From Candidatus Olsenella pullistercoris (GTDB lineage: Bacteria > Actinomycetota > Coriobacteriia > Coriobacteriales > Atopobiaceae), in contig DXBM01000063.1 of NCBI GenBank assembly GCA_019116525.1, positions 1-43,183 of the forward strand: a DNA stretch of 43,183 nt, read 5' to 3'. A model generated the notes under the pieces. The model saw only the letters and a list, made by a program, of their open reading frames with translations, was not told where the DNA came from and did not search any database. Each line of letters begins with the position of its first letter. Position 1 is the first letter of the stretch. The position numbers and the translations under genes are program-made. Shown piece after piece: positions 36,801 to 43,183 of this stretch.

Positions 36801-37734
36801 GACGTACGACACGAGTGAGGGCATCGTTCCGGCAGGGGCTGAGTTTGAGACGCTCGTTGCGCGGCTGGTTGGCTCAGAGAACGTGAGCGGGTTTGAGGTG
36901 GCCGTTGAGGTGTCGGTCGCCAAGGCGCCTCAGGCCGCGCCCGAGGGCGTGGCTCCGACCAACGAGCTTACGGTCGGCGACGGAGGACAGCTCTCGGGGC
37001 TCCCCGCGGGAGGCGAGTGGCGCCCGGCGGGCGAGGGTGCCTGGCGTCCCGTGCCTGCGGGCGGCGTGGTGAGCGGGCTTCCGGCCGGGGACTACGAGGT
37101 TCGTCTCCCGGAGAGCGAGACGCACGCCGCCTCTGAATCGGCGAGGGTCACCATCAAGGACTTCTCGTCCACGCATGGCGGCATTACGTATCCTGCCGGG
37201 ACGACAGATTCCGGTGACGGCCTGGCGACCCTACCCGACGGCGAGGGCATGGTCACGTTCCCCAATGGTGCCACGGTGGTTCTGCCCGGCGGGTCGACCG
37301 TCGACCCGGAGGCGCAGGTCGCCGCGACGCCCTCCGGCGTCGAGGTCACGCCGGATGGCGACGGCCTCTCTGTGAGGCTGCCGGGAGGGGCTGTGGTGAG
37401 CGCTGGCTCAGCTACGGTGGGACAGGATGGCTCCGTTGCGCTTCCTAACGGCGGGACGATCACCTACCAAGATGGGACGACCGGCCAGATTGGGCACGGA
37501 GAGACGGTTGCCCCCGATGTGAAGGCCCCGGAGCGGGGGCCGCAGCAGGGGGCCGGGTCGTCGGACGAGCCGACGTCGGGGTCTGAGGGCGAGCCAGAGC
37601 CAGAGCCGACGCCCGCGGAGGAAGGGCTCGCCGACACCGGTGACGCGGCTGCGTTCGTTCCGGTGCTCGCGAGCATCGCGACCGGCGCCTCCGCGCTTGG
37701 CACCGCGGTTGCCCTGCGACGTCGCAGCAAGTAG
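33817..37734 (+). CDS. Large surface adhesin with LAxTG sorting signal; start disrupted by a poly-G tract
   Basis: The open frame encodes 1305 residues: a signal peptide core (VALLALGLSLIVGIV, cleavage near LALA-YQ), a beta-helix-like region, and an InlB-type repeat around residues 365-430 (GMVFTGWEV). YDG/MBG-like domains follow (KVYDGTLTAELSD; AGTYTATAALAGSDAANYIL), then a Pro/Glu linker and a C-terminal wall signal LADTGD, hydrophobic segment, RRRSK. LADTG fits the LAxTG motif of class E sortases. The only in-frame start is a TTG at 33817 with no ribosome site. A good start (GTG at 33798 after AAGGGG, encoding SIFSRFVLGAKKSAR) is one frame off, and the two join cleanly if the G10 run at 33844-33853 had nine Gs. 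The gene is thus either phase-off or carries a homopolymer error. Confidence 0.8.
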   Translation: MFWEPKRARGGGVALLALGLSLIVGIVAAPTLALAYQSETCGEFVVTVAEGGSAEYSYANGVLTITGGTLTVSNTDPSTPTNERIVISGHVDVTLAGVNIGRSTSGSPVEVDDHARTDVTIRLQGENTLVSSAAGTPALRKSRGQTGGSDVSTLTITSADGDGSAAGSLTARSTGEHSAGIGAGEDYHGDVANITIAGGTVDVSATSGASIGSTGGGSTWGLVISGGVVTAAGGDGLGANTPNGVSNFEITGGYVVTSSYRGSTPTGGLVSTDGGKSFTAWGDCRLPESQSPLSAERLTIEQGATLTIPESARMTVSKTVINNGTLAGEGALESTGTFYNNGTIADGVVEGDVTEQLVTIEGGTANGSADPQTVSAGSTVALHANEVVGMVFTGWEVTMGHGVELADPAAAETTFSMPSGSCVTIRATYEYLFGTIVTETGEEISVTGENPNALYASIRDSGWQNYPNSTFRLTASDETAEGVSDYLSLPSDLPAGAAVDLNGRTMSGSRFDSAYAEEVSRLCVRNGTLTATYGLSVQNLQLTLEYVTLSAAGSWDGSLNIYVGGSASSLMFGEGTSLSDNTISVTIGGYRGSVTIPCALAQDERLSFEGEINVNRVHSWTATTGGAEACASCGLRRGSAELSLSPAEGLVYDGESLTAADAGVTATCDGADCSGEVVFCWQRVNSDGSLGRLESGLPRDAGTYRVTATLYGSSTDDVAYETLAETVTVNVAARPVTVRFDGSVTAQEKVYDGTLTAELSDISSGAAFQLDGVLDRDQGWVWLSLDGVHGEFADAGVGTEKSVAVLLDNPSLSSSNYALSSNEVQLESGVTASITPRPVELEWQGVTGRFFGDGRDVTALVKGAVEGDDVFAQVNNGGQHEAGTYTATAALAGSDAANYILAEGALQSVAYTVAPAVVTPDGTQASSLDDAGVAQTSFVFGEKIVVRVVPALASSEQGVLTRGLAEPAPEQMALYYGDTQISDPVSAASDGSYTMTYDTSEGIVPAGAEFETLVARLVGSENVSGFEVAVEVSVAKAPQAAPEGVAPTNELTVGDGGQLSGLPAGGEWRPAGEGAWRPVPAGGVVSGLPAGDYEVRLPESETHAASESARVTIKDFSSTHGGITYPAGTTDSGDGLATLPDGEGMVTFPNGATVVLPGGSTVDPEAQVAATPSGVEVTPDGDGLSVRLPGGAVVSAGSATVGQDGSVALPNGGTITYQDGTTGQIGHGETVAPDVKAPERGPQQGAGSSDEPTSGSEGEPEPEPTPAEEGLADTGDAAAFVPVLASIATGASALGTAVALRRRSK
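33844..33853 (+). repeat. Homopolymeric G10 tract near the adhesin start
   Basis: Ten consecutive G residues lie between the charged n-region and the hydrophobic core of the signal peptide. Translation from 33798 with ten Gs ends at TGA 33930-33932; with nine Gs it runs through the whole adhesin. Such tracts change length by slipped-strand pairing. Confidence 0.9.
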
Positions 37735-37759
37735 CGCTTCTCGCTAACGCGAGTCCCTT

Positions 37760-37795
37760 GGGGCGGTCCGGGGTTCCGGGCCGCCCCATCTTGTT
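37760..37795 (+). terminator. Terminator after the adhesin
   Basis: A 12-bp stem GGGGCGGTCCGG / CCGGGCCGCCCC (one G-U, loop GGTT) is followed by the weak T-rich ATCTTGTT. Confidence 0.7.
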
Positions 37796-37838
37796 GTGGC
37801 CCTCGGGGCGCAGGGGGTTCTCGGCGGCCGCGCTGGGG

Positions 37839-37844
37839 TAGAAT
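37839..37844 (+). promoter_or_regulatory. Possible -10 of purB
   Basis: TAGAAT, the same hexamer as at the two tRNA promoters, lies 43 bases before the purB start. No clear -35. Confidence 0.4.
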
Positions 37845-37887
37845 TGGCCCCGAGAGCAGCACAGAGAGCGCCGTACGAGGAGGCCGC

Positions 37888-39234
37888 ATGATCGATCGCT
37901 ACACCCGTCCCGAGATGGGCCACATCTTCTCTCTGGAGAACAAGTACCGCATCTGGCAGGAGATTGAGGTCCTCGCCTGCGAGGCGCACGCCGAGATGGG
38001 CAAGATCGGCATAACGCGCGAGGAGGCGGCTTGGATCCGCGAGCACGCCGACTTCAACAAGGACGAGGTTGACGCCATTGAGGCCGTCACCAACCACGAC
38101 GTCATCGCGTTTCTCACCAACATGGGTGAGTACATCGACCGCGACGTGCCGGAGGGCGAGCCCAAGCCGTCCCGCTGGGTCCACTTTGGCATGACGAGCT
38201 CCGACCTTGGGGACACCGCCCTCTGCTACCAGCTCGTTCAGGCAACCGACCTGCTCATCGAGGACTGCCGCAAGCTCGGCGAGATCTGCAAGCGCCGCGC
38301 CTTCGAGGAGCGTGACACGCTCTGCGTTGGCCGCACGCACGGCATTCACGCGGAGCCCATGACCTTTGGCATGAAGTTCGGCAGCTGGGCGTGGGAGCTC
38401 AAGCGTGACTACGACCGCCTCAAGGACGCCCGCGCCAACGTGGCCTTTGGTGCCATCTCCGGCGCGGTGGGAACCTACTCGAGCATCGACCCCTTCGTGG
38501 AGGAGTACGTCTGCGAGCACCTGGGCCTTGTTCATGACCCGCTCTCCACGCAGGTCATCTCGCGCGACCACCACGCCTACCTCGCTGGCGTTCTCGCGAC
38601 CACTGCCGCCACCTGCGAGCGCATCGCCACCGAGATCCGCAACCTCCAAAAGACCGACACCCTCGAGGCGGAGGAGCCGTTCCGCAAGGGCCAGAAGGGC
38701 AGCTCGGCCATGCCGCACAAGCGCAACCCCATCACGGTGGAGAAGGTGTGCGGCCTCGCGCGCGTGGTGAAGGCCAACGCGCAGGTTGCCTTTGACAACG
38801 TTGCGCTGTGGCACGAGCGCGACATCTCGCACAGCTCCGCCGAGCGCGTGGCCCAGGCCGACAGCTTCATCGCGCTCGACCACATGTTCCAGTGCCTCAC
38901 CCGCATCGTGGACGGGCTCATCCTCTATCCGGCGCAGATGCTCGCCAACCTCAACAAGACGCGCGGCCTGATCTTCTCGTCCAAGGTGCTGCTCGCCCTC
39001 GTTGAGACGGGAATCACGCGCGAGGAGGCCTACGCCATCGTGCAGGAGAACGCCATGGCCACGTGGCGCGAGGTCCAGCAGTGCGCCGGCGGCACCACCT
39101 TCCGCGAGAAGCTCGAGGCCGACCCGCGCTGCACCGTGAGCTCCGAGGAGCTTGACGCCATCTTTGACCCCCGCGCCTTCCTCACGCGCGCGGGCGTGGT
39201 CTTCGACCGCCTGGAGACCCTGAGCTTCGAGTAG
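37888..39234 (+). CDS. purB: Adenylosuccinate lyase
   Basis: The 448-residue lyase acts twice in purine synthesis, on SAICAR and on adenylosuccinate. It begins MIDRYTRPEMGHIFSLENKY, has HFGMTSSDLGDTA and VGRTHGIHAEPMTFG (catalytic His), and the superfamily signature KGSSAMPHKRNP with the mobile catalytic Ser. The length fits the Bacillus-type enzyme. GAGGAGG precedes the ATG. No other pur genes are adjacent; a palindromic repeat follows 6 bases after its stop codon. Confidence 0.97.
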   Translation: MIDRYTRPEMGHIFSLENKYRIWQEIEVLACEAHAEMGKIGITREEAAWIREHADFNKDEVDAIEAVTNHDVIAFLTNMGEYIDRDVPEGEPKPSRWVHFGMTSSDLGDTALCYQLVQATDLLIEDCRKLGEICKRRAFEERDTLCVGRTHGIHAEPMTFGMKFGSWAWELKRDYDRLKDARANVAFGAISGAVGTYSSIDPFVEEYVCEHLGLVHDPLSTQVISRDHHAYLAGVLATTAATCERIATEIRNLQKTDTLEAEEPFRKGQKGSSAMPHKRNPITVEKVCGLARVVKANAQVAFDNVALWHERDISHSSAERVAQADSFIALDHMFQCLTRIVDGLILYPAQMLANLNKTRGLIFSSKVLLALVETGITREEAYAIVQENAMATWREVQQCAGGTTFREKLEADPRCTVSSEELDAIFDPRAFLTRAGVVFDRLETLSFE

Positions 39235-39240
39235 CGCGAA

Positions 39241-39271
39241 ATGATACGAAGGGACAGTCCCTTCGTATCAT
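39241..39271. repeat. Single palindrome of the gyr-type family
   Basis: A perfect palindrome with 15-bp arms (ATGATACGAAGGGAC and its complement, one central base) matches the twin palindrome at 3737-3809. It ends one base before the ribosome-binding AAAGGAG of the next gene. Confidence 0.95.
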
Positions 39272-39286
39272 GAAAGGAGAAGAACG

Positions 39287-39550
39287 ATGCACTTTGACTA
39301 CACGCCGCGGGGCGTCTGCTCGCGAGCCATCCACATTGACCTCACTGACGACGGCCAGACCATCGAGCAGGTCTCCTTTGAGGGCGGCTGCAACGGCAAC
39401 CTCAAGGCAGTGGGCAAGCTCGTTGCCGGTCACCAGGTTGACGAGATCGTGGGCATACTCTCGGGCAACACGTGCGGCCCCCGTCAGACCTCGTGCGCGG
39501 ACCAGCTCGCCCGCGCCCTCACCGAGGCGTCGGCGACGGCCAGGGCGTAG
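39287..39550 (+). CDS. TSCPD domain protein, TIGR03905 family
   Basis: The 87-residue protein has the conserved pattern GVCSRAI, VSFEGGCNGNLKAV, LSGNTCGPRQTSCADQLARAL. Four cysteines (in GVCS, GGCN, NTCG and TSCA) could bind a metal; related TSCPD domains occur at the end of some ribonucleotide reductases. Function is unknown. AAAGGAG seven bases before the ATG, directly behind a palindrome, sets the start. The Tat lipoprotein gene follows after 4 bases. Confidence 0.88.
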   Translation: MHFDYTPRGVCSRAIHIDLTDDGQTIEQVSFEGGCNGNLKAVGKLVAGHQVDEIVGILSGNTCGPRQTSCADQLARALTEASATARA

Positions 39551-39554
39551 CCCC

Positions 39555-40757
39555 ATGCGCTTTCCGCGACTCACCAGACGGGGGTTCATCAAGACGGCTG
39601 CGCTCGGCTCTGCTGCCGCGGCGGCCGTGAGCGTGCTCTCGGGCTGCTCTCACGCAAGCGACGAGGAGGCCTCCGATCCCGTTGTGGTGGACGAGGACTC
39701 CGCCGAGGACATCCTCTCGACCTTCGAGGAGGTCGAGTGCCCGCTCGTGGTCGAGAACGCATGGGAGCTGCCCCTGGGCAACGTGCTCCATCCTGCCGAC
39801 GGCACCTGGATCCCGGTGACGACCGCCGGCTCCTCTGCGACCCCCATGGTCAAGGCCTCAGTGCTCTCGCTCGCGTCAGGCCAGCTCGCAGAGGTCGTCT
39901 CGGCGCCGTTTCAGGAGGGCGCGACCAAGGTCATCTATGACGCGCGCTGCTCGGACTACGTGTACGCCTGGGTCGAGCTCGATCTCGCCACCCGCGACTG
40001 GGCCCTCTACGCCGCGCCCTTCTCGGCGGGGGCCCTCTCGGGCGACGTGCGCACCCTCTGGGAGGCCGACGCCAACTACGACCCGGCCCCCTTCGCGGTG
40101 AGCGAGCGGTCAGTCATCTGGCAGGTCCAGCCCTCAACCTCAGGCTCAAAGACCACCGAGAGCTCGCGCTGCTACCTCTGGCACTCTGAGGACTCCGAGG
40201 CGCAGGCCGTGGTCGAGTCCTCGGGGCGCTTTGCCACGTCGCCCACGATCTCGGGGGACGCCGTGGTCCTCACCCCCCGCGTCCGCGCCGACGAGGGCGT
40301 CTACTACGGCGTGACCGCCTACTCGCTCTCCGATGACCTCGCGACCAGGCTCGACCAGCTCGTCATGCCGCAGAGCGTCCGTCCGTTCCGGGCAACGCGC
40401 GTCGGGGACCGCTTTCTCGTCTCGGTTGAGGCGAGCTACGGCTCGGGAGGTCTTCTCGGCCAGATGGGAACCTACATCGGCACGGCGGACTCCGGCTTCT
40501 TCCGCCTCAACCGGGAGCCCTCGGAGGGCGGCTGCGGCAACGGTGACGTTATCGTGATTAAGGGCACAGCCTCGTACTTTGTGATTGACCTCGCAAACCG
40601 TCAGTACTCGACGCTGCTCGCGACGGACCGCTCCGTTGACTACGGCGAGTATCCCGCCCGCGCGGGCAACTGCGACCTCTTCGTCTCCTTCTCCACCGTC
40701 AAGGACGCCGACTCCGGCTACCCCGCTTCCGTCTCCGTACGCACCTTCCGCCTGTGA
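39555..40757 (+). CDS. Tat-exported lipoprotein, probable beta-propeller, unknown function
   Basis: The 400-residue protein starts with a twin-arginine signal (LTRRGFIKTAALGSAA) followed by the lipobox LSGC, so it should be exported folded and lipid-anchored on the outer face of the membrane. The mature part consists of repeated beta-strand blocks typical of a propeller (YVYAWVELDLATRDWALYAA, SVIWQVQPS, AVVLTPRVRADEGVYYGVTAYSL). No enzyme motif was recognised. ATG at 39555 puts the twin Arg at residues 8-9; the ribosome site is weak. It lies just upstream of a two-component system, whose signal it might sense, which is speculation. Confidence 0.78.
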   Translation: MRFPRLTRRGFIKTAALGSAAAAAVSVLSGCSHASDEEASDPVVVDEDSAEDILSTFEEVECPLVVENAWELPLGNVLHPADGTWIPVTTAGSSATPMVKASVLSLASGQLAEVVSAPFQEGATKVIYDARCSDYVYAWVELDLATRDWALYAAPFSAGALSGDVRTLWEADANYDPAPFAVSERSVIWQVQPSTSGSKTTESSRCYLWHSEDSEAQAVVESSGRFATSPTISGDAVVLTPRVRADEGVYYGVTAYSLSDDLATRLDQLVMPQSVRPFRATRVGDRFLVSVEASYGSGGLLGQMGTYIGTADSGFFRLNREPSEGGCGNGDVIVIKGTASYFVIDLANRQYSTLLATDRSVDYGEYPARAGNCDLFVSFSTVKDADSGYPASVSVRTFRL

Positions 40758-40847
40758 GAACGAATCGTCGAACGGCGTGTGGGGTACACTAGTGACACCT
40801 ACGGGTCGGGTTTTCCGACAACGCAAAGAGCCACAGGGAGGCCAAAG

Positions 40848-41570
40848 ATGGCTTCAGACGACAAGAAGATCCTGCTGGTCGAGGACGACAAGGCAATCCG
40901 CGACGCCGTCGCGGCATACCTCGAGCGCGAGAGCTACATCGTCCGCGGCGTCGGCGACGGCCAGAGCGCGGTCGAGGAGTTCGAGAAGCACTCCTTTGAC
41001 CTCGTAATCCTTGACCTCATGCTCCCCAAGCTCTCGGGCGAGCGCGTCTGCCGCGCCATCCGCGAGACGTCGAACGTGCCGATCATCATGCTGACCGCCA
41101 AGGGCGAGGTCGAGGATCGCATCATTGGCCTTGAGCTCGGCGCCGATGACTACCTCATCAAGCCCTTCTCCCCGCGCGAGCTGGTGGCCCGCGTTCGCGC
41201 GCTGCTCCGCCGCGCCCACACCGAGTCCGAGCCCGCTCTCGAGACCCTCGACTTCGGCGACCTCGTGATCGACATCTCCGGCCACAAGGTCCTCGTTGAG
41301 GGCAAGGAGGTCGACCTCACTGCCTCTGAGTTCAAGCTGCTGACCACGCTCGCGCGCTACCCCGGTCGCGTCTACACGCGCATGGAGCTTGTCGAGAAGG
41401 TCCTGGGCTACGACTTCGAGGGCTACGAGCGCACCATCGACTCCCACGTCAAGAACCTGCGTGCCAAGCTCGGCGACGATCCGCGCAACCCGCGCTGGCT
41501 CTACACCGTGCACGGGGTTGGCTACCGCTTCGAGGCGCCCGAGAAGGCGACCGACGCCTCCGGCAAGTAG
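40848..41570 (+). CDS. OmpR-family response regulator
   Basis: The 240-residue regulator has a receiver domain with acidic pocket VEDD, the phospho-acceptor Asp56 in VILDLMLPKLSG, and the conserved Thr and Lys (MLTAKGE, DDYLIKPFSPREL). The C-terminal OmpR winged helix includes LTASEFKLLTTLARYPGRVYTR and TIDSHVKNLRAKLGDDPRNPRWLYTVHGVGYRF. GGGAGG precedes the ATG at 40848. The sensor kinase follows after 12 bases, so they form one operon. Confidence 0.93.
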   Translation: MASDDKKILLVEDDKAIRDAVAAYLERESYIVRGVGDGQSAVEEFEKHSFDLVILDLMLPKLSGERVCRAIRETSNVPIIMLTAKGEVEDRIIGLELGADDYLIKPFSPRELVARVRALLRRAHTESEPALETLDFGDLVIDISGHKVLVEGKEVDLTASEFKLLTTLARYPGRVYTRMELVEKVLGYDFEGYERTIDSHVKNLRAKLGDDPRNPRWLYTVHGVGYRFEAPEKATDASGK

Positions 41571-41582
41571 GCGGCGCTGCCC

Positions 41583-43115
41583 ATGTCTGCCCGCTTCGTG
41601 CTCGGCGACAAGGACCGTCTCGACGACACGGGCTCATCGCGGTCCGCGTCGTCCACAAACTCCTGGAACACCATACGGCCGCACCCCAAGGGCGGCCGCC
41701 CCTATGCGACGAGCCTGACGTTCGCCTTTGCCCTCACGGCCGTGATGACGGCGCTCGTGCTCGCCGTGGTTCTCGCCGTGGTCTGGGAGGGTCAGTTCCG
41801 CTCGTACACGCGCAAGAACATGCAGGACATCGCCGACTCCACGGCCGCCACGATCTCTGACGCCTACGCGGCGAAGGGAGAGCTCGACGAGGGCGTGGCG
41901 AGCGCGGCCGAGGCGGCGTCGGCGCTCTCATCGGACATCGTGGTGCAGGTCACGTCTGCCGACGGCACGGTCCTCTACGACGACACCTGGGCAACGTCCT
42001 CCACTTCCGGCATGGGCCGCACCGAGGCGCCCCGCGTCCCCGCGGCGGTGCCCGCCACCGAGGACGCCACGGTGAGCGCGGACATCTGCGACCCCGAGGG
42101 CAACGTCGTGGGCACGGTCCGCCTTTGGGCGCTCGGCTCGGACGCCCTGCTCACCAAGAGCGACGCCACGTTCCGCTCCAACTCCTACGGCGCCATCGTC
42201 ACCGCGGCCGCCATCGCCTCCGTGCTCGCCTGCGTGATCGGCTACTTTGTCTCGCGCTCGATCGCGCGGCCGATTCAGCGGATCACCTCGACGGCCAAGC
42301 AGATCAGGAACGGCGACCTCACCGCGCGCTCCGGGGTCACGGGGCCCGACGAGGTCGGCCAGCTCGGCGAGACGTTCGATGACATGGCCGGCACGATCGA
42401 GCGAGACCTCAAGCTCGAGCACCGCCTCACGGGCGACGTCGCCCACGAGCTGCGCACGCCCCTCATGGCAATGCAGGCCACGGTCGAGGCCATGCAGGAC
42501 GGCGTCCTGCCCGCGGACGACGAGCACTTCGAGGTGGTCGCTACCGAGGTGCGCCGGCTCTCCCGCCTGATTGACGCCATGCTCAAGCTCTCGCGCCTCG
42601 AGAACGGCACGACGGAGCTCAAGATCGAGCGCACCGACCTCGTCTACCTGGTGAGGAGCCTCGTCTCCTCACAGCACCAGCTCTTCCACGAGCGGGGCAT
42701 CCACCTGCGCTTCGTTGACGAGACGCCCCATGGCGAGCTCTATGCCGACGTTGACCCCGACCTCCTGCGAGAGGCGATCGTCAACCTCATGAGCAACGCC
42801 ATGCGCTACACCAACGCTGACGGCTGGGTGAAGGTGTCGCTCAGGCAGGACCGCTCCGACGTGCTCGTTGCCGTGCAGGACACCGGTATCGGCATCGCCA
42901 AGGAGGACATCCCCCAGACCTTTGCGCGCTTCTGGCGCTCCGACGTGAGCCGCGAGCGCGTCTCGGGCGGTCTGGGCGTGGGCCTGGCCATTACCAAGGA
43001 GATCATCGACCGCCACAACGGCACGATCCTCGTTGAGTCCGAGCTCGGTCGCGGAACCACCTTTACGCTGCGGGTGCCGCAGCGCCACCCGCGCAGGCAG
43101 CGCGACAAGGCCTAA
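41583..43115 (+). CDS. Sensor histidine kinase (HAMP, HisKA, HATPase)
   Basis: The 510-residue kinase has a 40-residue cytoplasmic N-terminus, a first membrane helix at about 43-68 and an external sensor domain of about 130 residues. A second helix follows at about 201-220 (AAIASVLACVIGYFV), then a HAMP domain (SRSIARPIQRITSTAKQIRNGDLTAR). The phosphorylated His is His288 in GDVAHELRTPLMAMQ. The ATPase shows NLMSNAMRYT, DTGIGI and GLGVGLAITKEII. The ribosome site before ATG 41583 is weak, fitting translational coupling to the response regulator. The signal is unknown. A 62-bp palindrome follows 6 bases after the stop. Confidence 0.93.
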   Translation: MSARFVLGDKDRLDDTGSSRSASSTNSWNTIRPHPKGGRPYATSLTFAFALTAVMTALVLAVVLAVVWEGQFRSYTRKNMQDIADSTAATISDAYAAKGELDEGVASAAEAASALSSDIVVQVTSADGTVLYDDTWATSSTSGMGRTEAPRVPAAVPATEDATVSADICDPEGNVVGTVRLWALGSDALLTKSDATFRSNSYGAIVTAAAIASVLACVIGYFVSRSIARPIQRITSTAKQIRNGDLTARSGVTGPDEVGQLGETFDDMAGTIERDLKLEHRLTGDVAHELRTPLMAMQATVEAMQDGVLPADDEHFEVVATEVRRLSRLIDAMLKLSRLENGTTELKIERTDLVYLVRSLVSSQHQLFHERGIHLRFVDETPHGELYADVDPDLLREAIVNLMSNAMRYTNADGWVKVSLRQDRSDVLVAVQDTGIGIAKEDIPQTFARFWRSDVSRERVSGGLGVGLAITKEIIDRHNGTILVESELGRGTTFTLRVPQRHPRRQRDKA

Positions 43116-43121
43116 CGGGCT

Positions 43122-43183
43122 GACAGGGGGGACGGGGGGATCTGTCAAGTCAAGACTTGACAGATCCCCCCGTCCCCCCTGTC
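43122..43183. repeat. 62-bp perfect palindrome at the window end
   Basis: Two 30-base arms, beginning GACAGGGGGGACGGGGGGAT on the left, are exact inverted copies separated by AA. There is no T-run inside the window, so it is not a clear intrinsic terminator, though it may stop or stabilise the kinase transcript. It may extend past the window edge. Confidence 0.93.

Overview
The window is GC-rich actinobacterial chromosome centred on the replication origin. The order gyrA-gyrB-dciA-recF-dnaN-dnaA on the minus strand, facing rpmH-rnpA-yidD-yidC-jag-rsmG-parA-parB on the plus strand, the PafB/PafC pair, DUF5648 surface repeats and abundant palindromic intergenic repeats together suggest class Coriobacteriia, most likely an Atopobiaceae relative such as Olsenella. 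The genus is an inference from gene order and protein style; no search was run.

Layout. 1-0.8 kb: tRNA-Ile(GAT) and a bifunctional-nuclease (DUF151) gene. 0.8-11.4 kb: the leftward replication block gyrA, gyrB, dciA, recF, dnaN, dnaA, then a stand-alone GHKL ATPase with a winged helix between dnaA and the presumed oriC (about 11.44-11.72 kb). 11.7-16.8 kb: the rightward block rpmH to parB, with three perfect parS sites and a small membrane protein. 16.8-26 kb: rlmN, ddl, an exonuclease-helicase of the DinG family, pafC/pafB and a membrane M28-like protein. 26.4-28 kb: tRNA-Gly(CCC), an M29 aminopeptidase and tRNA-Lys(TTT). 28-31.2 kb: argG and argH, with what looks like an arginine-codon leader peptide and attenuator upstream. 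31.4-37.7 kb: two large secreted or surface proteins, the second with a G10 tract that puts its plausible start out of frame. 37.9-43.2 kb: purB, a TSCPD protein, a Tat lipoprotein and a two-component system.

How the parts fit. Genes radiate away from the origin on both sides, so replication and transcription are co-oriented. The DnaA-box-like motifs read TTTTCAACA rather than TTATCCACA, and the DnaA recognition motif reads GGRTHATV instead of GGRDHTTV, suggesting co-evolved specificity. Boxes flank the dnaA -10 and also lie between dnaA and dnaN, so the origin may be bipartite and dnaA autoregulated. ParA, ParB and parS handle segregation. DinG and PafBC form a DNA-damage neighbourhood with overlapping convergent 3' ends.

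The strongest candidates for something undescribed are the arginine attenuator before argG, the phase-variable start of the 1305-codon adhesin, the divergent DnaA and box pair with its companion GHKL ATPase, and several families of palindromic repeats. These include twin inverted palindromes between gyrB and gyrA and inside the coding sequence of the GHKL gene, and a 129-131 bp element with 20-bp terminal inverted repeats found twice next to terminators. No CRISPR array, transposase gene or rRNA was seen.
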